Below are positions 8,665 to 16,804 of a stretch of 64,000 nt of DNA, one piece after another (position 1 is the first letter of the stretch; every line of letters begins with the position of its first letter). The stretch is from Streptomyces sp. NBC_00523 (lineage in GTDB: Bacteria > Actinomycetota > Actinomycetes > Streptomycetales > Streptomycetaceae), in the NCBI RefSeq assembly GCF_036346615.1, contig NZ_CP107836.1, positions 7,175,235-7,239,234 of the forward strand, read 5' to 3'. The translations under genes and the position numbers were made by a program. Below the pieces are notes generated by a model. It was given only the letters and a program-made list of their open reading frames with translations, searched no databases and was not told the DNA's origin.

Positions 8665-8711
8665 GGGGTGACGCCGAGGTGAGCCCAGAAGCCGCCAATA
8701 GTTGATCTTGG
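8665..8711 (+). repeat. Tn3-family left terminal inverted repeat
   Basis: 47 bp, beginning GGGGTGACGCCGAGG and ending TAGTTGATCTTGG. Aligned without gaps to the right end it differs at about six positions. Preceded by the target duplication AGGTG (8660-8664). Confidence 0.93.
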
Positions 8712-8745
8712 AGTCTCTGGCGGGCCGACGCCGAGACAACCCGGT

Positions 8746-9813
8746 TTAACCCCGTCGGCGGGCAGCAGGGTCCCGCTCGGCGACGTGTCGGGCGACTGCG
8801 TCGACGCCGGGGCGGGCGTAACGCTCCAGGGAGCGGACAGAAGCGTGGCGGGAGCGGGCCAGCAGCATCGGGGTGGAGGTGCCGCCCTCCGCGTCGTGCG
8901 TGAGCGCGGAGTGCCGCAGCCGGTGCAGGGTCCAGCCGTCCAGGTCCTCGATGTCCTCGGGTGAGGCGAGCGGGTTGGCCAGCAGCCGGGTGTTCTCCTC
9001 GAAGATCTCCTCGGCCCGCCGGTAGGAGAGCCGGGCCCGGCCGGTCTCCGGGCACACGTCGAGCGTCGGCGTCCCTGCTGGGGCCTTGCGGTCGGTGAGG
9101 AACAGTGGGCCGCGGGTGCGGCGGGCGATCAGTCGGGGCAGGAGCTGGGCGGTGCCGGACTGCCAGTGAATCCACTCCGTCGCCCCGCCCTTGGCGGTGG
9201 TCCTGCCGCGCTTGTCCTGCGGGTACAGGTCTTCCACGTTCAGGCACAGCACCTCATCGGCCCGTGCGGCGCTTTCGTAGAGGAGCTTCCAGAACGTCCT
9301 CTCCCTGAGCCCGACGTCCAGGCGCCACAGGGCGGCGATCTGGTTCTCGGCCAGGGCCTTGGTGCGGTCCGGCGGTGCCGGCCGCCGCTCGATGCCGATC
9401 GTCGGATCGTGCTCGATCCAGCCCTGGCGCTGCCACCAGCCGATCGCCTTGCGCGCGATGGACAGCTCCCGGTTGACGGTGTCGGCGTCCATCTCGTCCG
9501 CCCGCGCCGCCGCCAGTTCGGCCAGGACCTCCGGCAGCGCCGGGCCGTCGATCGCGACGACGGGGAAGACGGGCGGTTTCGCCCCCCGACGGGCGGGTCC
9601 GGTCGGCGCCGGTTCGCCGGCGAGCATCCATCCCCACGTCGTCAGCGAGATCCGGTAGATCCGCGCGGAGGACTTCGCGATGCCCGCGCCGGTGAGGTAC
9701 CGCTCGACCGCCGCGGTGTACGTGGCCGGCGGGGCGGACAGGGGCACCACCCGGACACGCGGCAGACGCAACACGCCCCCCGCCCCGGGCTCGGTCACTG
9801 GTTCGATCGTCAC
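8746..9813 (-). CDS. tnpI: Tyrosine recombinase, TnpI-like cointegrate resolvase
   Basis: 355 residues. The N-terminal ~120 residues look like a SAM-like core-binding domain (VERYLTGAGIAKSSARIYR). The catalytic domain has Arg I in YESAARADEV (~183), the H-x-x-R block HRLRHSALTHD (~296), and the tyrosine nucleophile in SLERYAR (~331). Position just inside one end of a Tn3-type transposon and next to a 14-bp-arm core site indicates site-specific resolution of transposition cointegrates, as TnpI does for Tn4430. Transcribed toward the left end and divergently from the cargo genes. Confidence 0.88.
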   Translation of the reverse strand: MTIEPVTEPGAGGVLRLPRVRVVPLSAPPATYTAAVERYLTGAGIAKSSARIYRISLTTWGWMLAGEPAPTGPARRGAKPPVFPVVAIDGPALPEVLAELAAARADEMDADTVNRELSIARKAIGWWQRQGWIEHDPTIGIERRPAPPDRTKALAENQIAALWRLDVGLRERTFWKLLYESAARADEVLCLNVEDLYPQDKRGRTTAKGGATEWIHWQSGTAQLLPRLIARRTRGPLFLTDRKAPAGTPTLDVCPETGRARLSYRRAEEIFEENTRLLANPLASPEDIEDLDGWTLHRLRHSALTHDAEGGTSTPMLLARSRHASVRSLERYARPGVDAVARHVAERDPAARRRG

Positions 9814-9835
9814 GCCCGCCCCGCCCCCCTACCTG

Positions 9836-9946
9836 CTGCCGCAGTAAATGCGTACACCTCACCCCGGCGGCCGGAATCGTCCGCCGCAGGTCACGATGAT
9901 CACGGTAGAGGCTCTGCCGCAGTAAATCCGGCATTTACTGCGGCAG
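9836..9946. repeat. TnpI recombination site: core inverted repeat plus accessory direct repeat
   Basis: Core: CTGCCGCAGTAAAT (9914-9927), a 5-bp spacer CCGGC, and the exact reverse complement (9933-9946). An identical copy of the left arm stands alone at 9836-9849, 78 bp away, in direct orientation. Two inverted core arms plus one or more directly repeated accessory arms next to the recombinase gene is the architecture of the Tn4430 internal resolution site. The site lies between the recombinase and cargo genes and could also couple recombinase binding to their transcription. Confidence 0.85.
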
Positions 9947-10080
9947 GAGCTTCAACTCGCCGCAGCTTCTTGGTGTGGAGAGCACTCGTCCTGGCCAGTC
10001 TTCGAGTCTCGCCAGCAGACGGCCTCCAAGGTCAATACGGTGAGCTACACGAAGACAGACGGAGAAGAGCAGGGGGAGTT

Positions 10081-10500
10081 GTGGACCCGATCACGTTGGC
10101 AGCAGCGGCAAGTTCGGCAGTCGTGTCGGCTATGGCGACGGATACTTGGCAGAGCGTGCGCTCAGCCGTAGTGGGGCTCTGGCAAAGGCATCAGGAGTCC
10201 GGGGCGGAGACCGTTGCAGCTGAACTAGCGCAGACCCGAGAAGACGCACTTGCGGCGAGCGAGGCCGGCGAAGAGGAGACCCGCGCCGAGCTGACGGCAC
10301 TCTGGCGCCGGCAGTTCCGCAGGTTCCTCGATGCCCATCCGGAGCTGCTTCCAGAGGTGGAGCGGGTGCTCAACGAGGACATCAAGCCCGCGCTCTCCCC
10401 TGAAGACCGCGCCGCAGCTGACAACATCACCATCAGTACGAACGTCCACGACCACGGCAAGGCGAATGTGCTCGGCAAGGGCACCCAGATCAACAACTGA
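10081..10500 (+). CDS. Small helical (Bell/EAD-like) protein with C-terminal amyloid-type motif
   Basis: 139 residues from GTG 10081 with AGGGGGAG upstream. Residues ~1-110 are alpha-helical: a hydrophobic start (VDPITLAAAASSAVVSAMA), then amphipathic, acidic helices (TREDALAASEAGEEETRA). The last ~25 residues switch to beta-prone sequence ending NVLGKGTQINN. The DPITLAA opening and the short G-x-GTQxN tail recall Streptomyces proteins described with Bell or effector-associated domains and bacterial amyloid signalling motifs. In those, the small protein is the effector, often predicted to act at membranes. The downstream chaperonin-like protein carries almost the same motif near its N-terminus, implying that the two products associate through it. 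Function inferred, not known. Confidence 0.7.
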   Translation: MDPITLAAAASSAVVSAMATDTWQSVRSAVVGLWQRHQESGAETVAAELAQTREDALAASEAGEEETRAELTALWRRQFRRFLDAHPELLPEVERVLNEDIKPALSPEDRAAADNITISTNVHDHGKANVLGKGTQINN

Positions 10501-10511
10501 CGGGGGCTGGC

Positions 10512-12242
10512 ATGGCGGCGGAGGACACAGCGGCCGCTGAAGCGGCGCGGATTAATTTGAAGATCGACACGAGTGACTTCGCCTCGACGAATGCGCTCGG
10601 CCAGGGCACGCAGATCAACCAGCCGAAGATCAGCATTGAGCAGATCGTCTACAACGTTGCTCTGGGGCAGACGACTCTGGTTGCGGGGCAACTTGCTGCG
10701 AGCGGCATCGACTCCGTGGACGTGCATCCGTTGGTCGTCGCTTCGGGGATCGTTGCGGCGGCCAAACACGTGCGCAGGACGCTCGGCCCGGCTGCTCGGA
10801 CAGCGCGGGTACGCGGGGTCCACGGTGGAGACCTGGAGGTCTTCGATGCACGTGGCGTCGCAACAGTATTCCACCCGGAGGATGCAAGGGAGCGGCTTGG
10901 TGCTGGGATAATCCAGGACCTGGTCCAAAAGGTCAGTACGGAAGCCTCAGACGGCAGTGCGACCGCCGTGGTCCTTGCCCACGCAATGGTCCTTGCATCG
11001 ATTAGGGAACTTTCGGCCGGTACGCCGGCTGCGCAAGTCGCCAGTAGTCTTCAAACTGCGGTAGTCAGAGCGCGTGAGCTTCTGGGGCAGATCGCGGTGC
11101 CCGCTCAGTCCGAGGAGCAGCTCCGTGCGGTAGTTTTCACGGCTACTAAGGACGCGCTCATCAGCGACATGATCGCACATGTGTGGAAACGCGCTGGCTC
11201 TTTGGATGCCGTCCTCCTTGAGGACAACAGCGGCACCGACTGTTCCCTGGAACTGTCGGATGGGATGAGCTTTCCGTGGGGCCTGTCGTCCGGTCGATTC
11301 ATGACAAGCGAGGAGCGCGGTCAAGCGATTTTGGACGACGCGGCTCTCCTGATCATTGACGATTGGACCCCGAGCCTGAACGAGCTACTTCCTTACATCG
11401 AACGGCTCTTCCCAACAAAGAGACCACTGCTCCTGATTGCCGATCATATCCCTGACGATGTCCTGTCGATGCTCATCGTGAACGTCGAGCGCGGCAACTT
11501 CCCGTCCGCAGCAGTCAAGGCTCCCGGTTCTGAGCAGGAACGCAGGTCGCGCCTACAAGACATCGCTATTGCGACCGGCGGCCAGGTAGTAACGGCCGGA
11601 TCAGACTCGGGCGTTTACGGGGAGGATCTGGACCGCTTCTTCGGCCGTGCTCGACGGGCTGTCGTAACAGCCACTTCAACGGTTCTCATCGGTACCGGCG
11701 GCGAAGGTCAGCAGGTCACACACAGAGCCCAGGAGATCAGATCTGCCATGGATCGGCTGTCCTCAGAGGACGACCGAGCGAGGCTTCGGGAGCGGTTGGC
11801 CCGGCTTGAAGGCGGAGCCGCAGTGCTGAAGATCGGTGGTTTCACCAAGCGTGAGACGGAGCACCGTATCGGCCAGGCGGAGAAGGGGCTGGCGGTTTCC
11901 CGCGCCGCTGCCGAGCGAGGACTCCTGCCAGGCGGAGGCGCCGGCTTGATGCAGCTGAGTTCTGTGGCCGAGTCCTCTCTGAATCACGGAGAACTGGACT
12001 CGCCCGGGTGGCGAATCCTTCTCGCAGCTCTTGCGGACCCTGCCCGGCAATTGTGCGAGAACTCGGGTCAGGCACCGTCGCTGGAAGAGCTGGAGATCCA
12101 AGCCAGCGTCGGTCAGTGCTTCGACCTCGTTGCGCACCGGTATGGCGACGTCGCCGCTGGCGTCGCTGATTCCGCCCGCGTCGTGGAAACCGCAATGTCG
12201 GCGGCCGTGGACACCACGATTCGATTTCTCGACCTACTCTGA
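10512..12242 (+). CDS. Divergent GroEL-like chaperonin with N-terminal amyloid-type motif
   Basis: 576 residues, 11 bp after the preceding gene and presumably co-transcribed with it. Residues ~1-75 are an extension not found in GroEL and contain NALGQGTQINQ (~26-36). From ~residue 78 it follows group I chaperonins throughout: RRTLGP (~88), SDGSATAVVLAH in place of GDGTT-type ATP-binding sequence (~146), the apical-domain block RPLLLIADHIPDD (~304) and VKAPGSEQERR...DIAIATGGQV (~335), and RAAAERGLLPGGGAG (~463-475). Aligned by eye, the GroEL ATPase residues D52 and D398 are replaced (Arg and Lys), and the GGM tail is missing. It may bind but not efficiently hydrolyse ATP. It is not a housekeeping GroEL: no groES is adjacent and it is transposon cargo. 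Likely role: sensor or scaffold for the small partner. Confidence 0.88.
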   Translation: MAAEDTAAAEAARINLKIDTSDFASTNALGQGTQINQPKISIEQIVYNVALGQTTLVAGQLAASGIDSVDVHPLVVASGIVAAAKHVRRTLGPAARTARVRGVHGGDLEVFDARGVATVFHPEDARERLGAGIIQDLVQKVSTEASDGSATAVVLAHAMVLASIRELSAGTPAAQVASSLQTAVVRARELLGQIAVPAQSEEQLRAVVFTATKDALISDMIAHVWKRAGSLDAVLLEDNSGTDCSLELSDGMSFPWGLSSGRFMTSEERGQAILDDAALLIIDDWTPSLNELLPYIERLFPTKRPLLLIADHIPDDVLSMLIVNVERGNFPSAAVKAPGSEQERRSRLQDIAIATGGQVVTAGSDSGVYGEDLDRFFGRARRAVVTATSTVLIGTGGEGQQVTHRAQEIRSAMDRLSSEDDRARLRERLARLEGGAAVLKIGGFTKRETEHRIGQAEKGLAVSRAAAERGLLPGGGAGLMQLSSVAESSLNHGELDSPGWRILLAALADPARQLCENSGQAPSLEELEIQASVGQCFDLVAHRYGDVAAGVADSARVVETAMSAAVDTTIRFLDLL

Positions 12243-12277
12243 TGGCTGAAGACTGACGGATATCGGGTCAGTACAAG

Positions 12278-12314
12278 GGGTGTCCGAAGCCATAGGAGGT
12301 GGCTTCGGGCACCC
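12278..12314. terminator. Hairpin terminator between chaperonin-like gene and tnpA
   Basis: A 15-bp stem (GGGTGTCCGAAGCCA with TGGCTTCGGGCACCC, one G-U) and 7-nt loop, followed by TTTC. It lies between convergent genes and can serve both. Confidence 0.75.
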
Positions 12315-12352
12315 TTTCGACTGTACGTCACGCGCTCATACGCTGACGGCGG

Positions 12353-14498
12353 TCAGGCGGCTTGGCTAAGGCCGACGGTGGTGAGGTCCTGCTCGCGCAG
12401 CGGTGTGAAGTCGACGTCGAGCTTCGGGTCGTACGCCTCCGGCTCGATGCCGAGTTCATGCGTGCTGTACTCGCCGAAGCGTTTGATGTGTTCGGTCAGG
12501 TACGGCGAGATGTGGGCCAAGTCCTCGGGGTCGATCTCCCACCCTTCTTCCAGCAGCTGGCGGACGATCTCGGCGATGTCCAGGGCGTTGTGGAAAATCA
12601 CGGCGTTCGTGAGCAAAGAGTTGAATTTCATCGCCTTCTCCTGCTCGACGGGGTCGTTGTCGGCGATGACGCCCTGGTTGCCGAACCCGACCCACTGGGA
12701 GAACCGGTTGAACGACTCGACCTTGTTGGTCGCCGCGGTCACCCGCCGGCGCAGCGGTGCGTCCGTCAGATACCGCAGGAGTTGGACGGTGCGGATGACG
12801 CGGCCGACCTCGCGGAAGGCTACGTACGTGGCGTTCTTGTGCGACCCGGACCGCAGTCTCTTGAGCAGCGTCGCCGAGGAGATGGCGCCCTCGCGCACGG
12901 AGACGGCCACCCGCATCAGGTGCCGGAACTGGGACTCGATCAGGTTGAAGTCGATGACGTTCTTCCCGGCCTCGCCGAACAGGGCGTCGATGTGCACGTA
13001 CTCGCTCTGCTTGCTGGGCCGGTAGAAGGTCAGGCCCTTCCAGTTCCTGATCCTGGGCATCAGGTCGAAGCCCAGCAGGTGCGCCAAGGTGAAGACAGGC
13101 AGCGACTGGCCTTGGGTGTCCGCGTGCACGGTGGTGGGCTTGACCTCGGAGGCGTTCTTGAGCAGGCCCTCAATGATGTAGACGGCCTCCCACACCCCGC
13201 ACGGGATGAAGTGCGTGAACAACGCGATGTAGGTGTCCGAGATGTGGTGGTACGCGATGCCTCCCGGCTTCCCGTACCGGACGGACGTCTCGGCGAGCAG
13301 GTTGTCGAGGTAGGTGTCCATGTGCGTGCCGTCCGCGGCCACCGCGGTCCCGTCACCCCACGCCTGCGAGATGTCCAGGCGGGCGTGCGCGTTGACCAGG
13401 TCGGCGATGGCCTCGTTCAGCAGCACCAGGGAGAAGTGCCGGTTCGCCGTGTACGCCAGCTCATGCCCGCTCACGCCGGGGATGTGGCGGGCCGCCTCGT
13501 ACGGGCCCATGTTGGTGCCCTTGACGAAAGTGGTGAGCACGTACCGGCCGAACGGGTCGGTGAGCTTGGGATCGTTGCCCGAGGGCGGCCCGAAGCGGCG
13601 CCACCACTCCACCCAGTACGCGGTCCGCGCGCAGATCCCGATCAGCGTGCGCTCCGGCATCCTCGCCTTGATCGCCTGCTCCAGCCGCTTCGCCGACGGC
13701 CGTTGCCCCTCCGAGCGATGCGCCTTGAGCGACGGGATGCCGGTGGCCGGGTCGATCACCAGGCTCTCGTTGTCCGGGTACCCGGCGTCCGCCGCCGCGG
13801 CGGCAGCTCGCAGCCGGTCCTCCAGCTGGCGGCGGAAGGAAGCGGCTCCGAAGCTGGCGGCCTCGCCCTCCTCGGCAAGCCCGATCTCCACCAGGTAGGC
13901 GGGCAGCTTCTCCTCGACGACCTCCCACGGCAGCAGCTGATCCGACCAGAGCGTACTTCTCGGAGCGGACCACGGCCACGTCCCCCGTGCGCAGTTCCTC
14001 GGCGAGGCAGGTGAAGACCATCGCCTCGAAGTGCTTGCGGACGAACTGCCCCGGCCTGCTCTTGTCGACCACGGCCTTCTGCCAGTTCTGCGTGGCGAAG
14101 GAGATGTCGATGCGCCTGCCGTCCTCCCCGATCGCGCTGATGTACTCGCCGCGGGCGGCCTCGTTACGCTGCGCGTGCGCGAGCGCGTCCAGCACCCGCC
14201 CGTCCTCCGAGGTGGCGGTGAACTCCAGTTTTTCGGCCAGGTCGAACATCAGCGCCCGGTCCCGGCCGATCTGCCCGTACAGCAGCACCTCCCAGAAGTT
14301 GCCGTGGTGGGCGGAGACCTTCTCGATCTGCTCGTACTGCTTGGCGAACCCGCCGAGACTCTCCACGGTCTTCGTGACCGTTCCAAGCCCGCTGGCCTGC
14401 ACCAGCAGGGCCTTCATCAGGGCGAGGAAGGCCGGAGAGACCTCGCCGCTCAGACGCCGGGCGACCTCCTCGACCGACGCCTGTTCGTCCAGCCCCTT
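12353..14498 (-). pseudogene. tnpA: Tn3-family transposase TnpA, C-terminal two-thirds (frameshifted)
   Basis: The catalytic DDE region of Tn3 TnpA is intact at the residue level (e.g. ISQAWGDGTAVAADGTHM, TNKVESFNRFSQWVGFGNQG). The upstream part (FAKQYEQIEKVSAHHGNFWE) is in another frame: at about 13940-13952 one base too many (or two too few) separates RSEKYAL from SDQLLPWEVVEEKLPAY. The N-terminal third lies beyond the IS5 insertion at 15401-16466. Together they would make a ~1,070-residue protein, normal for the family. With a frameshift and an insertion the gene cannot yield active transposase. Confidence 0.9.
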
Positions 14499-14500
14499 TA

Positions 14501-15398
14501 GGCCGTTTCTTTCAGATCATCTGATCGTTGGTCTGGTGTGTCGTTGACTGACGCCCAGTGGGCACGCATCGAGCCGTTGCTGCCGGATCGGACGCCGAGG
14601 CGGGGTGGGCGGTGGCGGGATCACCGGCAGGTGATCGACGCGATCGCGTTCAAGTACCGCACCGGGACACCGTGGATGGACCTGCCCGAGCGGTTCGGGT
14701 CGTGGAAGGGCGCCCACAACCGACTGCGAAAGTGGGCCATCGACGGCACCTGGGAGAAAGTCTTCACCGCCCTGCTGGCCCAGGCTGATGCCGAAGGTGA
14801 CCTGGACTGGGTCGTCGCGGTCGACTCGACCGTCGTCCGTGCCCACCAGCACGCCGCCGGGGCCCGTCAAAAGGGGGCCCGGCCGGCGAGCCGGCAGACC
14901 ATGCCCTCGGTCGATCCCGGGGTGGGCTGACCACGAAGATCCACCTGGTCGCAGATGGCGTTTGCCGACCGCTGGCGTTCGTCATCACGCCGGGCCAGGC
15001 AGGTGACGCACCCGTATTCGAGCAGGTCATGGCCCGGTTACGGGTGCCCAGACGGATCGGCCGCCCCAGGGTCACGCCGGACGCGGTCCTGGCCGACAAG
15101 GCGTATTCGTCCCGGGCGATCCGCCTCCATCTTCGACAGCGGAGGATCCGGACGGTGATCCCGCAGCCGGCGGACCAGGCAGCCAACCGCAAGCGGCGCG
15201 GTCGGCTCGGCGGCCGTCCCCCGGCCTTCGACCGCGAGACCTACAAGCAGCGCAACACCGTCGAGCGGTGCATCAACAAGCTCAAGCAATGGCGCGGTTT
15301 GGCCACTCGGTACGACAAGACCGCAACCATCTACCTGGCCGGACTGCACCTCGCCGCCATCTTCATCTGGTCGGCGAGGTGATCCGAAAGAAACGGCC
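14501..15398 (+). mobile_element. IS5-family (IS427-like) element inserted in tnpA
   Basis: 898 bp with ~19-bp terminal inverted repeats (GGCCGTTTCTTTCAGATCA and GGCCGTTTCTTTCGGATCA) and a TA duplication on each side. Removing it rejoins tnpA in frame (VAAL then KGLDEQASVEEV). A second, diverged copy with a passenger gene lies at 57343-58825. Confidence 0.9.
14538..15382 (+). CDS. IS5/IS427-type transposase, two frames joined by frameshifting
   Basis: orfA runs 14538-14930 (GTG start, SLTDAQWARIEPLLPD; DDE motif start VVAVDSTVVRAHQHAAG). orfB begins in the next frame near 14920 and runs to 15382 (TKIHLVADGVCRPLAF, AYSSRAIR, KQRNTVERCINKLKQWRG). The frames meet around a slippery CAAAAGGGGG at ~14868, and the same arrangement (TAAAAAGGGG) occurs in the second copy, so programmed frameshifting is more likely than decay. 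The fused product would be a normal ~280-residue transposase with the DDE triad intact. Confidence 0.88.
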
Positions 15399-15400
15399 TA

Positions 15401-16466
15401 GTGCGGCCACGGCCTCGGCGGTCATCTCGGCGGCCTTCGCGAGCGCGGCCTGAGCCGGGCCGCCGTCGTCGATGTCCTTGAGCACGCTGCGGTAGTTGCC
15501 GATCAGCGCCTCGGTCATCTCCCGCTCGGCGAGCCGGATCTTTTCCAGCTCCTCCTTCGCCTTCTTGGCCTTCGTCGCGATCCGCTTGCAGAACATCAGC
15601 GCCAGCTCGTCACGGACCCGCATCCTCGACTTGTGCGCCAGGCACGCCATCAGCGCGACCCGCTTGACCGGCACGTACGCCTTCAGCTCGGAGGCGTCCG
15701 CTGCGTCCGCCTCCCCGGCGAAGTCCGTGACCTTCCGCGAGGCGACACCGTCCATCCACACCTCGGTGTCGCCCAGCGCGTCCACCCAGTCCAGATGCGT
15801 GATCAGCCGCTTGAAGTGCGACCAGGTCGGGCTCTGCGCAGACTTCTTCAACCGGTTGTACTGCGTGGTGCCGTCCGCGTCGCGTTCCTCCAGCAGCCGC
15901 AGCAGCCTCGCTCGCTCGACCGCACTCATCCGGTCATGGATGCCCGTGCAGATCGACGAGTTCACCTCTTTGCGGACTGTCGAGGCCATCGCGTCGAGCG
16001 TGGAGAACGCCGGCAGCTCCAGCCCGGCCCCCACCACCTTCTCCAACGCGATGTTGATCAGGTCTGCCGGGCGGTTCTTCGCCGCGGCCTCCTTCCGGAT
16101 CGATCCCTCCCCGATCCGGCGGGCCTCGGCCTGGTCATACGTCGCCCCCACCCGGCGGCGCACCTCCGTACGCTGCCGCTCGGCCGTCCGACCCGTCTCC
16201 CACAACGGCGCGGTCCCCTCCGGCAGCTCCACCGCGCGGCGGACGAAGTCGACCACCATCTCCGGGTACTCGTCCGGCTTCGGGAACCGGCCCATCCGCT
16301 GATACGACTTCAGCGCCAGCAGCAGCGCGAGCTGATGGCCGTCGGAATCCATCCGCTCAGCCGCCCACGCCGCCTCCTCCCGGGTCGGCGCGAAGAACAG
16401 ATACAGCTCATGCGCGGTGATCAGCCGCTTGAACCGCGGATACGCGGTCCGTTCGATCGAGGTCAC
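15401..16466 (-). pseudogene. tnpA: Tn3-family transposase TnpA, N-terminal third
   Basis: Starts MTSIERTAYPRFKRLITAHE, the DUF4158-type N-terminal domain of Tn3 TnpA that binds the terminal repeats, and continues through KKAKEELEKIRLAEREMTEA to VAAL, where the IS5-family element interrupts it. The coding sequence resumes at 14498. The start lies 129 bp inside the right terminal repeat edge. Confidence 0.92.
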
Positions 16467-16548
16467 AGCCCACCCCGGCCCAGACGATGGTCAACATCAC
16501 CACCAACGACACTGAGCTGAATGGGTGACGGCCGACAATGGCCGAAGC

Positions 16549-16595
16549 CCAAGATCAACTACTGGCGGCTTCTGCGCTTACCTCGGCGATCCCCC
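16549..16595 (-). repeat. Tn3-family right terminal inverted repeat
   Basis: Read inward (minus strand) it begins GGGGGATCGCCGAGG and ends TAGTTGATCTTGG, matching the left end gap-free over 47 bp. Followed by the AGGTG duplication (16596-16600). Confidence 0.93.
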
Positions 16596-16650
16596 AGGTG
16601 AGGCCGAGTGCGCCTGTGAGGGCGAAGGTGGTCAGCCGTCGGATGGTCAT
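16596..16650 (-). pseudogene. Secreted protein gene, 5' part (signal peptide)
   Basis: Starts MTIRRLTTFALTGALGLT behind AGGGGGAC. It is the n-region and hydrophobic core of a signal peptide, broken by the transposon's right end. Joined to 8659-8247 it gives an ~156-residue secreted protein with cleavage expected after AGAAQA. Confidence 0.85.
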
Positions 16651-16804
16651 GTTGTCCCCCTGGTCTCAGGATTTTGCCGGTCCCCCGACCGGCTCGAGGA
16701 ACAGACTGCCGAAGCCGCTGCCCGCCGTTCTACGCGCGTTCCGCTGAGCGGAACCCGCGCGAAAGGGGAAGCAGTTGCCTGACGGGCTCATAGGTGACGC
16801 TGAG

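Larger units (their letters stand above)
8665..16595. mobile_element. Complete Tn3-family transposon (7,931 bp) with chaperonin cargo
   Basis: Both ends carry 47-bp inverted repeats starting GGGG, and the flanking 5 bp are identical (AGGTG at 8660-8664 and 16596-16600), the target duplication size of the Tn3 family. Contents, left to right: tyrosine recombinase (minus), recombination core site, two-gene cargo (plus), terminator, tnpA (minus). tnpA is disabled twice, by an IS5-family insertion (14501-15398) and by a frameshift near 13945. The element is therefore non-autonomous unless TnpA is supplied in trans. The insertion target was a secreted-protein gene. A tyrosine recombinase instead of a serine resolvase places it with the Tn4430-like (TnpI) branch. 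Confidence 0.93.

Noticed and set aside
10512..12242. Housekeeping GroEL
   Set aside because: N-terminal extension, missing GGM tail, altered catalytic residues, no groES, and location inside a transposon.
14860..14930. Frameshift in the IS5-family transposase as a mutation
   Set aside because: The same two-frame layout with an A/G slippery run occurs in the independent copy at 57965, so programmed frameshifting is more likely.
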